Counted from the stretch's first letter, positions 52,281-63,875 are shown. The stretch: DNA of 64,000 nucleotides from Tetradesmus obliquus (GCA_030272155.1 CP126200.1:4464001-4528000); one strand, 5' to 3'. The notes: generated from the letters alone by a model not told the origin. Made by a program: numbers and translations.

Positions 52281-55200
52281 CAACAGGCACCTCAGGCACA
52301 GCAGCAGCAGCAGCAGCAGCAGTACCTGGTACAGTCGGCTCCTCTGGCGCCGCTTCCATCGCTGCATCACCATCAGCTGCTGCTGCTGCCGCTACTGCCG
52401 GCGCTGCTGCTGCTGCCTCCGCTGCCCCTGCTGCCGGCACACCTCCCGCCTCACCCGCCGCCTCACCCACCGCTGCTAGCGCAGGCTGCTGCTGCTGCTG
52501 CTGCTGCTGCTGTGGCGGCGCCAGCCGGGGATTGCAGTTGAACAGGATGCTCTTTATGACCTGGCTGCTGAGGCCCTTGATCTGTTCAGCACTGAGCTTT
52601 GTGGTGTCCCTGCAGATCTTGGCCAGGGGCCCCTCCTCGCCTTTCTTGCGCTCGGCGGAGCTGTAGCGCCCCAGCCGCGCGCCCTGCGACAGCTGGCTGT
52701 CCGCCTGCGCAGATGACACGAAAAAGGAGGTTTGTTTGTTGGCTTGCATACAATAGGGCAGGAGCAGCAGCAATGCGCATGGCGGAGCTGTAGCGCCCCA
52801 GCCGCGCACCCTGTGACAGCTGGCTGTCCGCCTGCGCAGATGAAAAGAAACAGCAGGTGTGTATGGTGCACGTTTATGCAACAGGGCCAGAGCAGCAGCA
52901 GTACGCATGGTGAAACTGTAGCTCCCCAGCCCTGAGACAGCTGGCATCTGCAATGCAGCAATCAAGGCGGCAAGGTGAACCGCAGGTGTGCAACATTGCG
53001 TGTGGCAGCAGCAGGACAGTGCTAGCTGGAGCTGTAGCGCCCCAGCCGTGCGCCCTGCGACAGCTGGCAGTCCGCCTGCAGGGATGAAGAGGAGCAGGTG
53101 AGGGACACCCAGCTGCTAAGGCATATCCACAACTGCTCCGGCATCTCTGCAATGTCCGCAGTCTACCTTGCTGCAAGCACTCTTCGCATATAAGTATAGG
53201 CAACAGAACAGCATCAACAACTACCGCACCACCCACCTGCTCCAGCTTCTCCACGATGTCTGGAATCTGCCCCGCCGCAAACTCGCGGCTGGCCATGAGC
53301 GCGCCGGTTGGAAGCAGCACAGCATCACGAAGCCGGTCCACCAGCAGCACGCACATCTACCACACATACACACCTGCTCCAGCTTCTTGCAAAGTCAGCG
53401 GCACAGCAAAAGCACCAACAAATAGCACGACCGACTGCTGCTGCGCCGCACCTGCTCCAGCTTCTCCGCAATGTCTGCGATCTGCCCCGCCGCAAACTCG
53501 CGGCTGGCAATGAGCGGGCTTGCTGACAGCGTGTTGACCCAGTACTTGTTCCACAGCAGGTCCAGCAGGTGGCTGTCCAGGCCTGACTTGAAGAAGCTCA
53601 CGTCAAGGCTGTAGTACTGCAAAGCAGAAAAATATGCATGCAGGGACATGTGGTGTTTCATGGAGCAGGTTTCAACGCTGCGGTCTTGTTGTCGAGCAGG
53701 TGGGAGTCCAGGCCTGACTTGGAGAAGCTCACGTCAAGGCTGTAGTACTGCAGGAGTTGCCACACAGCACAAAGAGACACACACAGGCACATGTGGCGCG
53801 GTTAGTGGGATGCTTGATGAAGGCAGCAGGTCCAGCAGGTGGAAGTCCAGGCCTGACTTGAAGAAGCTCACGTCAAGGCTGTAGTACTGCAGAGTGCAAA
53901 GAGACACACGCGCTTAGCGGGACGGATAAGACAGCTGCAGTCTTGTTCCAGCCTGACTTGAAGAAGCTCACGTCAAGGCTGTAGTACTGCAAGCACAGAG
54001 AGTGCAGAGAGACACAAACAGGCACAGGTGGTGCGGTCGGTGGCGTGGTTTTCAAGGCTGTAGCACTGCAGAGCACACATGGTTGCAGGGTAGCTGCCGA
54101 GGCTGGACTTGAAAAACGCGCGTCAAGACTGTAGTACTGCAGAGAGTTTAAGTAAGAAGACTTGCAGAGGGCATGCAAAAAGGTTCAACAATCAGGAAGG
54201 ACATGCAGCAGCCGGCAAACGAGCTGGTAACCCCAGTTGAACACAAACCATGCCGCTCAATTGTGGACACGCCATAACAACATCATGTTGCATACACAGC
54301 AGACCCCAAGCACCTGCTGCTGCTGCTGCTGCTGCTACTACTGCCCCGCTGCTGACGCCGCCGCCGCTGCTGCTGCCGGCCCCGCCTGCTTTGAGTGCAC
54401 GCCAAAGTCCTCAACCTTGCTCAGCGGGATGGTCTGGTACTCACTACGCCATATCAACACAAACCAAACACACGCGGCTGCCGCCGTCGCTGCTGCTGCT
54501 GCCGGCCCCGCCTGCTTTGAGTGCACGCCAAAGTCCTCAACCTTGCTCAGCGGGATGGTCTGGTACTCACTACGCCATATCAACACAAACCAAAGCACAC
54601 GCTGCTGCCGCCATCGCTGCTGCTGCTGCAGCTGCTGCTGGCCTCACCTGCTTTGCGTGCACGCCAAAGTCCTCAATCTTGCTGAGAGGGATGGTCTGGT
54701 ACTCGCTGGGGCCCTCCTCAGGGGGCTTGTAGCCCTCGGGGTAGGTGCGGAACGCGCCGATCTCAACCTTGCCGCTGGCCATTGTGCGCACGGGGTCCAC
54801 CACTACCGCCAGAAATGGCTCCTGCAGCAGCAGCAGCAGCAGCAGTGCGGCAGCAGTTAGTAGGGCTCGGTTGGGGCTTGTAGCCCTCAGGGTAGGTGCG
54901 CAAGTCGCCGATCTCAACCTTGCCGCTGGCCATGGTGCGCACGGGGTCCACCACTACCGCCAGAAATGGCTCCTGCAAAGTTTGAAAACGAGCAGCAGCA
55001 GCAGCAGCAGCAGCAACAGTGCGGCAACAGGATTGTTGAAGTTGCTGGAAGGCGCCGATCTCAATCTTTCCGCTGGCCAAGATGTGCACGGCGTCCGCCA
55101 TGGTTGCGCAAAACAGCTTGTGCGCAGTGCGGAACAACAGTGCATATACTTTTTTGTCGCTTCCCGTATTGGTCGCCAGTAAAGAGCCATAGGCCTGATT

Positions 55201-56681
55201 TGCGCCGGGAGCCGCCAAGCTGGCACTCTTGAAAGAATGAACAACAAAGTAACCCAGCCCAGGTGCATGCACTAAACAGTCCAGACAAGCAGAATGAAGC
55301 TGCACACCACCCGCCTGGTACTGCTGGTTGAGCATCTGCGTGGAGCAGTCGATGCCTGACAGCCAGCAGCCGTAGCCCGGGTGGCTGTGGTACCAGCCCA
55401 CGATGTTCTCCAGACGCCCAACATCCTGCAGCAGCAGCAGCGGCAGCAGCAGCAGCAGCCGCAGCAGAAGCAGTAGCAGCGTTCAAGCATGGTTAAATTC
55501 ATGCATCAACTTTGGGATCAGAATGCAATGCCACAGACTGCATCAAACAGCCAAGTTAAATTACTGCCAGGGTTCAGTTTCGGGTTACCGCCAGGGTTCA
55601 GTTTAGTCCAGTTTTCGCAAGGTGTTTTGGTCAACAATGCCCTGACCCACCTTGCTGGTGCCCTGGAAGTCCACCATCTACTCGTACGCCTCTGCTTGTG
55701 CATTCACGCAACAGTTCTGCCTGCGCACTTCACGCAACAATTCTGCCAAAACAATGCCCCACCAAACCCCTCACCAAACCCAACCACCCACCTTGCTGGA
55801 GCCGTGAACGTCCATCAAAGGATCTATCAAAAGGTCTGTCCGAGGCAAAACAGTGAAAGCTTACAAAACAATCCCAACCCACCTTGCTGGTGCCCTGGAA
55901 GTCCACCATGTACTCGTACGCCTCTGCTTGTGCGTTCACGCGCGTCTCCGTGCCCTCCACAGGCAGCGCAAAGCTGTCAATGACCACAAACACATCACCC
56001 TGCACCTTGCCCTGCAGCAGGCCCATCACCTGCGACACGCAAGACATGAGTGTAGCATGTTTATAAAATATCTGTGTTGGTTGCTGCACAGCAGGCAATG
56101 AATGTTGGTGCACCTTGCCCTGCAGCAGGCTCATCACCTGCGGCACGCAAATAGGCATAATTGCAGCATGGCTTTAGTATACTCATGCCGTGCTGCAGTG
56201 CAGGCAGTGGTGGATGGTGCACCTTGCCCTGCAGCAGGCCCATCACCTGCGGCACGAAAGACGTATTGATGCAGCATAACGTCAGCATGCCTTACTGTTT
56301 GATGGTGCACCTTGCCCTGCAGCGGGCACATCACCTGCAGCACGCAAGCCATTGATGCAGCATGCATTGTTGATTGCTGCAATGTGGTTGGTACACCTTG
56401 CCCTGCAGCACATCCATCAATGTTCTAGGGATCTGCCGCAATGCAATACTGTGTGCTGTTACTGGTTGACGACAGCTGCTACTGCCGGCACTAGTGTATG
56501 CTGCGCAACCCTTGTATTGAAACAGCAGTGCATTGTGAAACGTCTAACACCAAGTCAGCTGCTAACAGCACCCATCGTACTGCAGCCGCTGCTGCTGTTT
56601 GCTTCTCACCTCTAGACTGCCACCTGAGCGTGCATGCATGGCGATCTTCAGCAGAGCCAGGGCAGACATGCGCACACTGCA

Positions 56682-56719
<38 letters not shown>

Positions 56720-57219
56720 TGTGTCAAGCGCACAGTGAACAGAACAGCAGCAGAACATACACAGCAGCTGCCAACCAGCTGCCGCTTGACATCTTTTGGG
56801 GCACCTGCCAGTGCTGCCACATCCACAAACTCTGCGCGCCCATATATTATGTACAAAAGCTGCCACCCTGCGACATGCTTCTGCAACTTTCGGGGCTTCT
56901 GCACCTTTCACTGCAAGTGCAGCATTCACGGCAGGAACCCCGCCACGCCCTTGATGATTCAACAGCCATGTCGTGCTTTTGTCAGACACCGATGCCACCA
57001 CTGCATGCACTCCTTTGAATACATGAACACAGCGGGCACATCTATCTGGGTTGCTCACTGCTTGAAGTAGTGAGGGTCTTTGGTCCAAGGCTTTTGTGAC
57101 TGGATGGCTTTCTGCTCTGCCTCGTCATACTTGTAAAGAGCATCCGTGGGAGTGTTCTGCACGCTATTTTCTAACTCCCATCGCATCCGTGCCGTGGCTG
57201 TGTCGCTGGTGGAAGCCAT
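52147..57219 (-). CDS. CSN5: COP9 signalosome subunit 5 (JAMM deneddylase) with Ala-rich tail
   Basis: Catalytic subunit of the COP9 signalosome, which removes NEDD8 from cullins. Exons 57059-57219, 56610-56676, 55883-56029, 55315-55425, 54648-54821, 53452-53616 and 52147-52704 join in phase to 460 residues. The JAMM zinc site is complete: Glu76 in [13 protein letters not shown], then His138, His140 and Asp151 in [16 protein letters not shown], the same numbering as in animal CSN5. Other matches are [68 protein letters not shown] and [12 protein letters not shown]. The family domain ends near residue 345. A lineage-specific tail of about 110 residues follows, with a 9-10 Gln run, long Ala runs and scattered Pro/Glu. 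The intron after 55315 appears to use a GC donor. Confidence 0.95.
52704..54140 (-). repeat. Amplified junctions around CSN5 exons 6 and 7
   Basis: The exon 7 start ([15 protein letters not shown]) recurs near 52830, 52950 and 53075. The exon 6 end ([14 protein letters not shown] with donor) recurs near 53238 and, partly, 53378. The exon 6 start ([12 protein letters not shown] with acceptor) recurs near 53750, 53887, 53989 and 54137. At least nine extra junction copies thus lie within 1.4 kb. Confidence 0.88.
54389..55090 (-). repeat. Amplified junctions around CSN5 exon 5
   Basis: The exon 5 end ([19 protein letters not shown] with donor) recurs near 54389 and 54500 with His-Ser in place of His-Ala. 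The exon 5 start ([22 protein letters not shown]) recurs at 54974 and continues to a shortened [10 protein letters not shown] third piece reading [18 protein letters not shown] lies at 55040-55100. Confidence 0.9.
55649..56410 (-). repeat. Amplified junctions around CSN5 exon 3
   Basis: The acceptor plus VMGLLQGKV occurs at 56029 (real), about 56141, 56251, 56341 and 56400, spaced 90-112 bp. The exon end ([14 protein letters not shown] and donor) occurs at 55883 (real), with copies near 55650 and 55788. The real exon sits between two decaying arrays. Confidence 0.9.
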
Positions 57220-57701
57220 GCTGCCTGCTGCTGCTGCAACCCCTAGAGGGGCCCACAGCCGCTGCTCAGAGGCCTGATCCGCGTCTCAGAAGGTTGTATA
57301 CCACTAATTGGTTACTCAGAAGTTGTAATGAGCGGCTTATGTGCTCACGTGGTCAGTAAAAGTGCGACAGCAGGTACAGGAATGAGTTTGAGCGTCCTGT
57401 CCCTTGCGGAAGAGCACGTACGTCACCCTGCAATTCTCACATATACTCAACTGTAATGTAATCAACCTGTCTTTTTGGAGATCTGGCAATGGCATGCATC
57501 AGCATGCGTGCCAATGACATGATAGAAGTCGAAAGGACATTGGAGCCCTGGTTCCGGGCAGGCTTGCCAGAAGGCGATGCGCGGTAGCACATTCTCCAAT
57601 CATTCGGCAATAGCGCGGCTTTTGAACAAGCATAGGCGTGAACACCGTGACGGACGTACAAGCTAACTGAATCACTGAACAGCAGCAGTACCAGCAGCAC
57701 C
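57220..57701. promoter_or_regulatory. Short divergent promoter region between CSN5 and the nucleoredoxin-like gene
   Basis: Only 482 bp separate the two start codons, so the genes may share a bidirectional promoter. No clear TATA box was seen. Confidence 0.5.
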
Positions 57702-59932
57702 ATGGCAGCAGATGCCTCGTCCGACAGCTTTTCGTGGAGGAGCTTGTTCGCAGACAGGCTTGTCGAGAACAAGGGTGGCAAGCAGGTGGAAGTAGCTGTG
57801 GATGAAGCACTGAAGGGCAAGCATGTGGCAGTGTACTTTTCAGCACATTGGTGAGGCGTCCAGCTGCAACTGCAACAGCATCACCTGCAGCAGCTCCTGC
57901 AAGCACGCGGCTTCTGCTGTTCTGCTTGGGGCATGTACTCTGTCTGTGGGCATTGAAAATGTTGTCCTTGGAAGTAGCAGGTGCTCAGCTGCGCAAAGCA
58001 GCACCTGCATGCAGCACATGCATCCAGGTCTCTAGACTGCCTGCAGGCACCCTGTAGGCCCCACGGCAATCGGTAGCTGGCACGTGTGCACATTTAGTCA
58101 TTGGCTCAAGGCAATTCTGTAGCAGCAGTGATTCCTGACACCACCTGCACCATCATGCCATCACATTTGCCCATGAGCAGTTCCTGCAACTCTGGCTAGC
58201 CCACTTCTGCTCCCTGCCCTCTCAGCAACAGCTCAAACCTGCAGCTGCCTCGGCCTTTTCATACCTTGATGGCCCCACCTGAGCACTCTGCATGCTTGGT
58301 CTGCCAGCGTTCAGGCTTGACCCAAAACCTCAACTCCTGAACCTCAAGCCACCTGAGCACCCTGCATGAGCCGCCTGGCAGCTCTCAACTGCAGCTGCCT
58401 CAGATTGATCACACTTCAATGGCCCACCAGAACACCTTGCATGCTTCACCTGTCAGGGTTCTAGGTTGAAAGGCAACTATTGAACCCTAACCCTAAGCCA
58501 ACTGAGCACCTGCATGTGCCGCCTGGCAGCTGTCAAACTGCACCTGCCTTAGCTTGCTCACGTTGTAATGGCTCACCAGAACACCTTGCATGCTTCACCT
58601 GTCAGGGTTCTAGGTTGAAAGGCAACCAGTGAACCCTAACCCTAAGCCAACTGAGCAAACCTGCATATGCCGCCTTGCAGGTGCCCTCCCTGCAGAGCTT
58701 TCACACCGCAGCTGGCCAACACATACTCAAAGCTGAAAAAGGATGGCAAGGAGTTGGAGGTGGTGTTTGTCTCCATGGACAGGAACCAGGCGCAGTTCGA
58801 CGTGAGCTCAAGTTCTATTTTTCGTTTTCTGAAACCAGACGGCTTCGCCAGGGGTGTGATGTGACAGTATTGTAATGTTTGGATTGCACTGCACCAGCTG
58901 AGCTACCCCTCCTCCTGCTGTGTGGTTGCAGCAGCAGGCTGCTGCTGTAGTCGTCAGTGTGCGCCTTGTCATGCTGTGGGCTTGACTGTCATGTATGTCA
59001 AATTGTTGGCAGTCATGCATGCAGTGGCTGGCAGCGTTGCTCTTTTGCCTCACCTTTTCACTTTGCTGAGCTGCGCATATGTGCCTGCTTTGCTCAACAT
59101 ACACCTTGCGTTCTTGTGTTGTTGTGCTTTGTTTTGTTTTTCAATTTGCTGCAGGAGTACTTTAGCAGCATGCCGTGGACGGCGGTGCCCTTCAGGGACG
59201 ACCAGCTGCGCAGCGTGCTCAGCAGGAAGTTCCAGGTGGGGTGACAACTTCACACTGTGAAGTTGCGGCTGCGAGTGCCACCGAGCCTTAGCTGCTGCTT
59301 GCTTACGCGTGCTTGAATGGCCATCTCCCTTGACGTCTTCTTGCATCATGTAAATATTTATGAATAGACGGTTAGGTGTATATACTCAACTAATTTGCTG
59401 CGCGATTGCTGGCGCTGCAGGTTCAGGGCATCCCACACCTTGTGCTGCTGGCGCCAGACAGCACAGTGCTGTGTGGCAATGCGCGCTCGGCAGTGGCAGC
59501 AGACCCCAACGGCGAGAAGTTCCCGTGGCACGGAGCAGAGGAGCCAAAGTAAGTGCACTGTGTGCATGCGGCTGCTGAAGAGGAGTATTGCACGGCAGAC
59601 AAATGTGGTCTAGGATTTCACTAGGGCTGGCTGGAATGCAGCGCCAGGCAAAGAGCTGTGCGGTGCAGCTGCTCAGCTGACCCCAGATGGCGAAGAACCA
59701 GTTCTCCCTGCAGAATGCTACCAGTTACCAGTTACCAAAGTAGTTACTTTGTATGAGACCGTGTGCCCGTTGTAACCTGAATGAGAAGTAACTGGTAAAG
59801 TAGGGCCACAGGCCCACCCACAAAAGGAGCCAGACAAGGCTCATGGGGTCCAGCAATGCATCCAGGGCGCCTTTATCTGATGACAACTTCACCCCAGTTG
59901 TGTTTGGACCCGCTGGAGATGCTGGCTTGATG

Positions 59933-59986
<54 letters not shown>

Positions 59987-60091
59987 GTGTGTGTGCCGCG
60001 CAGGAGCTGGCCCGTGCCGTGGCTGCTGCTGGCATTCCTTGTGTTCTGGCTCATCAACACTTACTTCTTCCCGCCCAAAGCCAAGGTGTAG
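57702..60091 (+). CDS. Nucleoredoxin/tryparedoxin-like protein with C-terminal membrane anchor
   Basis: Thiol-disulfide oxidoreductase of the thioredoxin-like nucleoredoxin/tryparedoxin group. Exons 57702-57850, 58681-58801, 59155-59235, 59421-59548 and 60004-60091 join in phase to 188 residues. The fold reads VAVYFSAHW, active site WCPPCR (50-55, Trp codon split by intron 1), then FTPQLANTY, EVVFVSMDRNQAQFD, YFSSMPWTAVPF, and the cis-Pro loop GIPHLVLL. NARSAVAADPNGEKFPW follows, as in family members. The last exon encodes one hydrophobic segment, PWLLLAFLVFWLINTYFF, with a short basic end, so the protein is probably tail-anchored with its redox domain in the cytosol. Such an anchor is unusual for the group. 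No signal peptide is present. Confidence 0.88.
58232..58680 (+). repeat. Three 145-150-bp repeats in intron 1, the last ending at the real acceptor
   Basis: The phrases gcatgcttcacctgtcaggg, gaaccctaaccctaagcc and gccgcctggcag recur about every 145-150 bp. The third copy of the last phrase, gccgccttgcag, is the acceptor at 58680. The earlier two copies keep an AG at the same place. The (CCCTAA)2 pieces resemble telomeric repeats but are too short to show a telomere origin. Confidence 0.85.
59936..59996 (+). repeat. Compound (CTG)n(GT)n tract ending at a splice acceptor
   Basis: About twelve CTG units are followed directly by ten or so GT units and then gccgcgcag, the acceptor of the last exon at 60004. 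No conventional pyrimidine tract is present. Confidence 0.9.
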
Positions 60092-61146
60092 GCAGCAGCA
60101 GCAGCGGCGGGCGGCGGCAGCAGCAGCGGCGGGCGGCGGCAGCAGCAGCGGCGGGCAGGACAACAGTAGCTGTAGGAGGTGTTGGTGAAGTAGTGAGGAT
60201 CTGGCAGCTGTGGTGAGCTTGCACAAGCTGATGTTTGCTGACGTCTGTGGGGCTGTCAGGTGTTATGCCACACTTAGCTCGAGCGATTTATGTAGATAGG
60301 GCTGCGTTGTTCGTCAGTGTAAGTGATTGGATAGGCATGTAAGGTGTCCCACCACTGGTACAGATGGCATCTGCAGGTGTCAGGCTGGCGGCACTGCTGA
60401 ACATCGCGATGCGGCTTGACCTTGGTGACGAGAGGTGTGTTGTTGACGCGTGTCAGCGTATTCTGTGCCCGCCATTGAACCCCTGTCAGAAGCAAGGCTG
60501 CTGCATGCTATACAATGTCAGGTGTCTGTGGGTTGGGGCAAGGTGGGCATCGTCTTTGGGCGGGGTCTCCTGGTCCAGCATTGCTTGAAGGTGTGTAACT
60601 GTGCGTGTACAGTACAGATCATTTGTCCTGTTACAAGAGTGCAATGAATGCGCCTGTAGCATCTCCATGGTTCTGGGTTGGCCTGCCATATATGGCAAGG
60701 GTTCGAACCATAGGCGCATTCTTACTTTCCTCAGGGGACGCGTCCCATAAGCCGCTGTGGCGCCTGTAGATCCCGCGTATATACTCTTACATTGTTTTTG
60801 AAGTTTGAAATGTGACCATATCTCGCACGTTTCAGCAAGAAGTAACCTTGTCAGACAAAGTCTGACAAGCTCACGTCTCTCCGAACCTCGGCTTTTGTGA
60901 CAGGTTACGCATCTCCATACCCTCAACACCATTTAATTGTTGCTGTATAAAACGAAACGTTGGTAGCGATTTGGCTGCCAGAAAACTCAATCCGACTGTG
61001 GATATCCTTTGGACGGAGGTGATAGTCACGCGCGTTTGTCAGACAGACGAAGTTGCTGCAGCAGCCTTATATCCGGTCACGGTCAAAATTGGCCTTTTGA
61101 AGCACCTTCATTGATACCAACTTACAGCTTGAACATATTGAGCGCC
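60092..61146. other. Intergenic region between the nucleoredoxin-like gene and glutamate 5-kinase
   Basis: Tandem genes on the plus strand. Begins with a short ggcggcagcagcagc minisatellite (60091-60160) in the 3' UTR. TGTAA at 60318-60322 is a candidate polyadenylation signal. A 74-base foldback lies at 60647-60720. No exon was recognised. Confidence 0.5.
60318..60322 (+). terminator. Candidate TGTAA polyadenylation signal of the nucleoredoxin-like gene
   Basis: TGTAA 226 bases past the stop, in a plausible 3' UTR length for green algae. Another candidate lies at about 60340, so the exact site is open. Confidence 0.35.
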
Positions 61147-62226
61147 ATGAAGCGGGTGTCATCGTGTGTGAAGGCAGCACTGGACGCATCCTCAGACAAA
61201 CACATCATTGTAAGCGACTGCCGTCCCTCCTGAGCCCCTTCTGCAGCAATTTATCGTCAAATTCAACACGTTTAACACGCTTCCACCCCTGCAGGTCATC
61301 AAAATCGGCACCAGCAGCCTGATCAATGAGCAGTATGGCACACTGAATCTGAGCATCTTGTCCCGCATCTGCGAAGTGGTGCGAGACCTGCATGCCCAAG
61401 GTAAGCAATAAAGCAATACAGCAGTAATTAATTATGTTGCCCTAGCAGCTGCAACACGACAGTAGTATTGCATGTTCCTCTGCGTGCTGTCCCATGGCCC
61501 ACAGGCAGCAGCGCGTCGCTACATCGGACCTAATCAGCTGCAGGCAAATGCCAGCTTCGTGCTAAATTAGAGCTTAGGCTGCGTATCAGCAGCTGACGTG
61601 TTTCTGCTGGTAGTATTTGGCAGCAGCAGCAGCAGCAGATAGTGCCACCACCTCAATGCATCACATCGCCACACCTTGTGATGGTACACCATGGTGGCCA
61701 CCTCACATCAACTGCCGCACACACAACTGCCGCACACACAACTGCTGCACACTTCTTGTAACCTCAGGTCACCATGTCATACTCGTCAGCAGCGGCGCAG
61801 TGGGCGTGGGCTGCCAGCGGCTGGGCCTGTCTGAGCGGCCCACCAAGCTGTGCCAGAAGCAGGTCATGGCTGCCATTGGCCAGGTGCACCTCATGCGCAA
61901 CTACGAGGACACCTTCAACGCACTGGGCCTGGTGAGTGCTGCTGCTCTAGTAGACCCAGTGCATTTCCATCGGCAGTGCAGCGCGCCTCAGCAGCTGCTG
62001 TAGCAGTTAGAGCCTGACAAGTTTAGCCGCTCCCTCAGCACATACACTCGACTCCTACTTCTCTAAAATGCACCTGAGAGTGAGTCAGCACTTCTAGAAA
62101 CTGGCTCAGCTGTTCTGCGGCTCACGCTGACCAGACACCAACAGCGCGGTTGCTGCAGCCAAGTACTACTAGTAGGTTTTGCCCCTTACAATGCTGCTGC
62201 TGCTGCTGCTGCTGCTGTTGTTGCTG

Positions 62227-62275
<49 letters not shown>

Positions 62276-63875
62276 TGCTGCTGCTGCTGCAGACGTGCGC
62301 CCAGGTGCTGCTGACGCTGGACAACCTGGCTGACCGCAGCCAGTACATCAATGCGCGCAACACCCTCACGGAGCTGCTTGCGTATGGCACCATCCCAGTG
62401 GTCAACGAGAACGTGAGTTGATGACAGTTGCAGGAAAGTCAAGGTCAAAAAGCTTGAATGTAGCAGTCACTGCTAGGAGAACCTGAATGGCCTCGCAGCA
62501 GGAGACGCTACAATCTCTGTCTGTCATATCAGTGATATGTGCCCTGCTGCTGCACCTTGCATCTTGCAGGACACTGTGGCTGTGCAGGAGCTGCGCTTTG
62601 GTGACAATGACACGCTGTCAGCACAGGTGGGTTGTGTCTGCACAGACACAGTAAACATTACTTACACACGCATTTCATGTAGCAAACAGAGCTCCTGCTG
62701 GCAATAAAACGTCATCTGAGTGACAGCCTGCGCTGAGCTACATGTAGTTGTCTACTCTGTGCTGCTCTGTTTGTGCGGTGGCACAGCCTCCTGACAACAG
62801 TGATCAAACCCCTGACGTGTTTCACCACTTGTTGATTTGTTGAATTCATATTCAAGCACGCATTCAAATTCAAATTCAAATTCAAATTTGCGCAGGTGGC
62901 CACACTGGTGGAGGCTGACCACCTGTTCCTGATGACTGATGTGGACGCGCTGTACACAGCCAACCCCAAGGTATGACGGCTTGCAGTGCATGGCCCTGTA
63001 CAAAGTGTACTTCAACGTTGTAACACATGTGTACTTTATTGGTGCTTTTGCAGCAGCACATGTGCTGCTGTGCATGCACATTTGCTCATGCAGCTGCTCA
63101 TTGTGTGGAAGCAAGTCCTCCTGCGTAGGGTGGGGTAGGGTAGGGTAGGGTGCCGCGCATGCGGCAAACTCTATTGAAACCGTGCTGTGCCTGTGACGCA
63201 CAGGTTGGGTGTGTCCCTCATTTCCATTGAAGTGTTTGGATCCCATACCACACTCATAGACATGTTTTGTGTGCTTCCCTACGCCACACCTTGCCTCTGT
63301 TTCTCAGATCGACCCCACTGCCACACCCACTCACGTGGCAGAAGACATCTCCCTCCTCACAGCTGACACCAGCACTTGACTAGCATGTTGTTTTGTGCCC
63401 TTGTTCAACTGCCGCATCCCTCCTCGCAGATTGACCCATCCGCCACACCCATTCACGTGGTGGAAGATATCTCATCCCTCACAGCAGACACTAGCACGAC
63501 TGGCACGCGCAGCTTGACACCGGCAGCATGGTCACCAAGCTCACCTTCTGATTCACGAATTTCCTGCGTGCCCTTGTTTGTGATTGCCGCATATCTCCTC
63601 GCAGATCGACCCCACCGCCACACCCATCCACGTGGTGGAAGACATCTCATCCCTCACAGCAGACACCAGCACAACGGGCACACAGTGGGGCACCGGCGGC
63701 ATGGCCACAAAGCTCACAGCAGCACGCATCGCAACAGCAGCAGGCTGCTGCCTGGTGATCTGCACCAGCGCAAAGCCGGAAGGCATCGTGGAGATTCTGG
63801 CGGGCGCGCGGCAGGGGACGCGCTTCATCCCGCTGCAGCGAAGCTTGAAGGGCCGCAAGCGCTGGCTGCTGACAG
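61147..63875 (+). CDS. Glutamate 5-kinase (3' end outside window)
   Basis: First enzyme of proline synthesis, phosphorylating glutamate with ATP. Exons 61147-61209, 61295-61400, 61768-61931, 62293-62412, 62570-62626, 62896-62970 and 63605-63875 join in phase; the last ends in phase 1 at a gtatgc donor and the rest lies beyond the edge. Family blocks of the amino-acid kinase fold: [11 protein letters not shown] (phosphate loop), [78 protein letters not shown] and [15 protein letters not shown]. The motifs are of the stand-alone bacterial/fungal G5K type, not the plant P5CS bifunctional type, and ARQGTRFIP followed by RKRWLL fits the linker to a C-terminal PUA domain. The exon 7 start is preceded by two decayed copies. 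Confidence 0.92.
62188..62292 (+). repeat. (CTG)n tract of about 100 bp ending at a glutamate 5-kinase acceptor
   Basis: More than 30 CTG/TTG units run directly into gcag at the start of exon 4 (62293). It is the longest CTG tract of this class in the window, with a few TTG and one CTC interruption. Confidence 0.95.
63308..63690 (+). repeat. Three copies of the glutamate 5-kinase exon 7 start
   Basis: Acceptor plus codons for [23 protein letters not shown] begin at 63308, 63430 and 63605 (real). The first reads [10 protein letters not shown], then stops at TGA after DTST. The second continues to [10 protein letters not shown], out of register with the real [10 protein letters not shown]. Spacing is 122 and 175 bp. 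Confidence 0.93.

Noticed and set aside
58483-58500. Telomeric repeat/interstitial telomere
   Set aside because: Only two CCCTAA units per copy, inside a longer intronic repeat. Too short to claim telomeric origin.
60647-60720. Possible tRNA gene
   Set aside because: Acceptor stem and length fit, but the D and T arms do not pair properly and no convincing anticodon arm forms.
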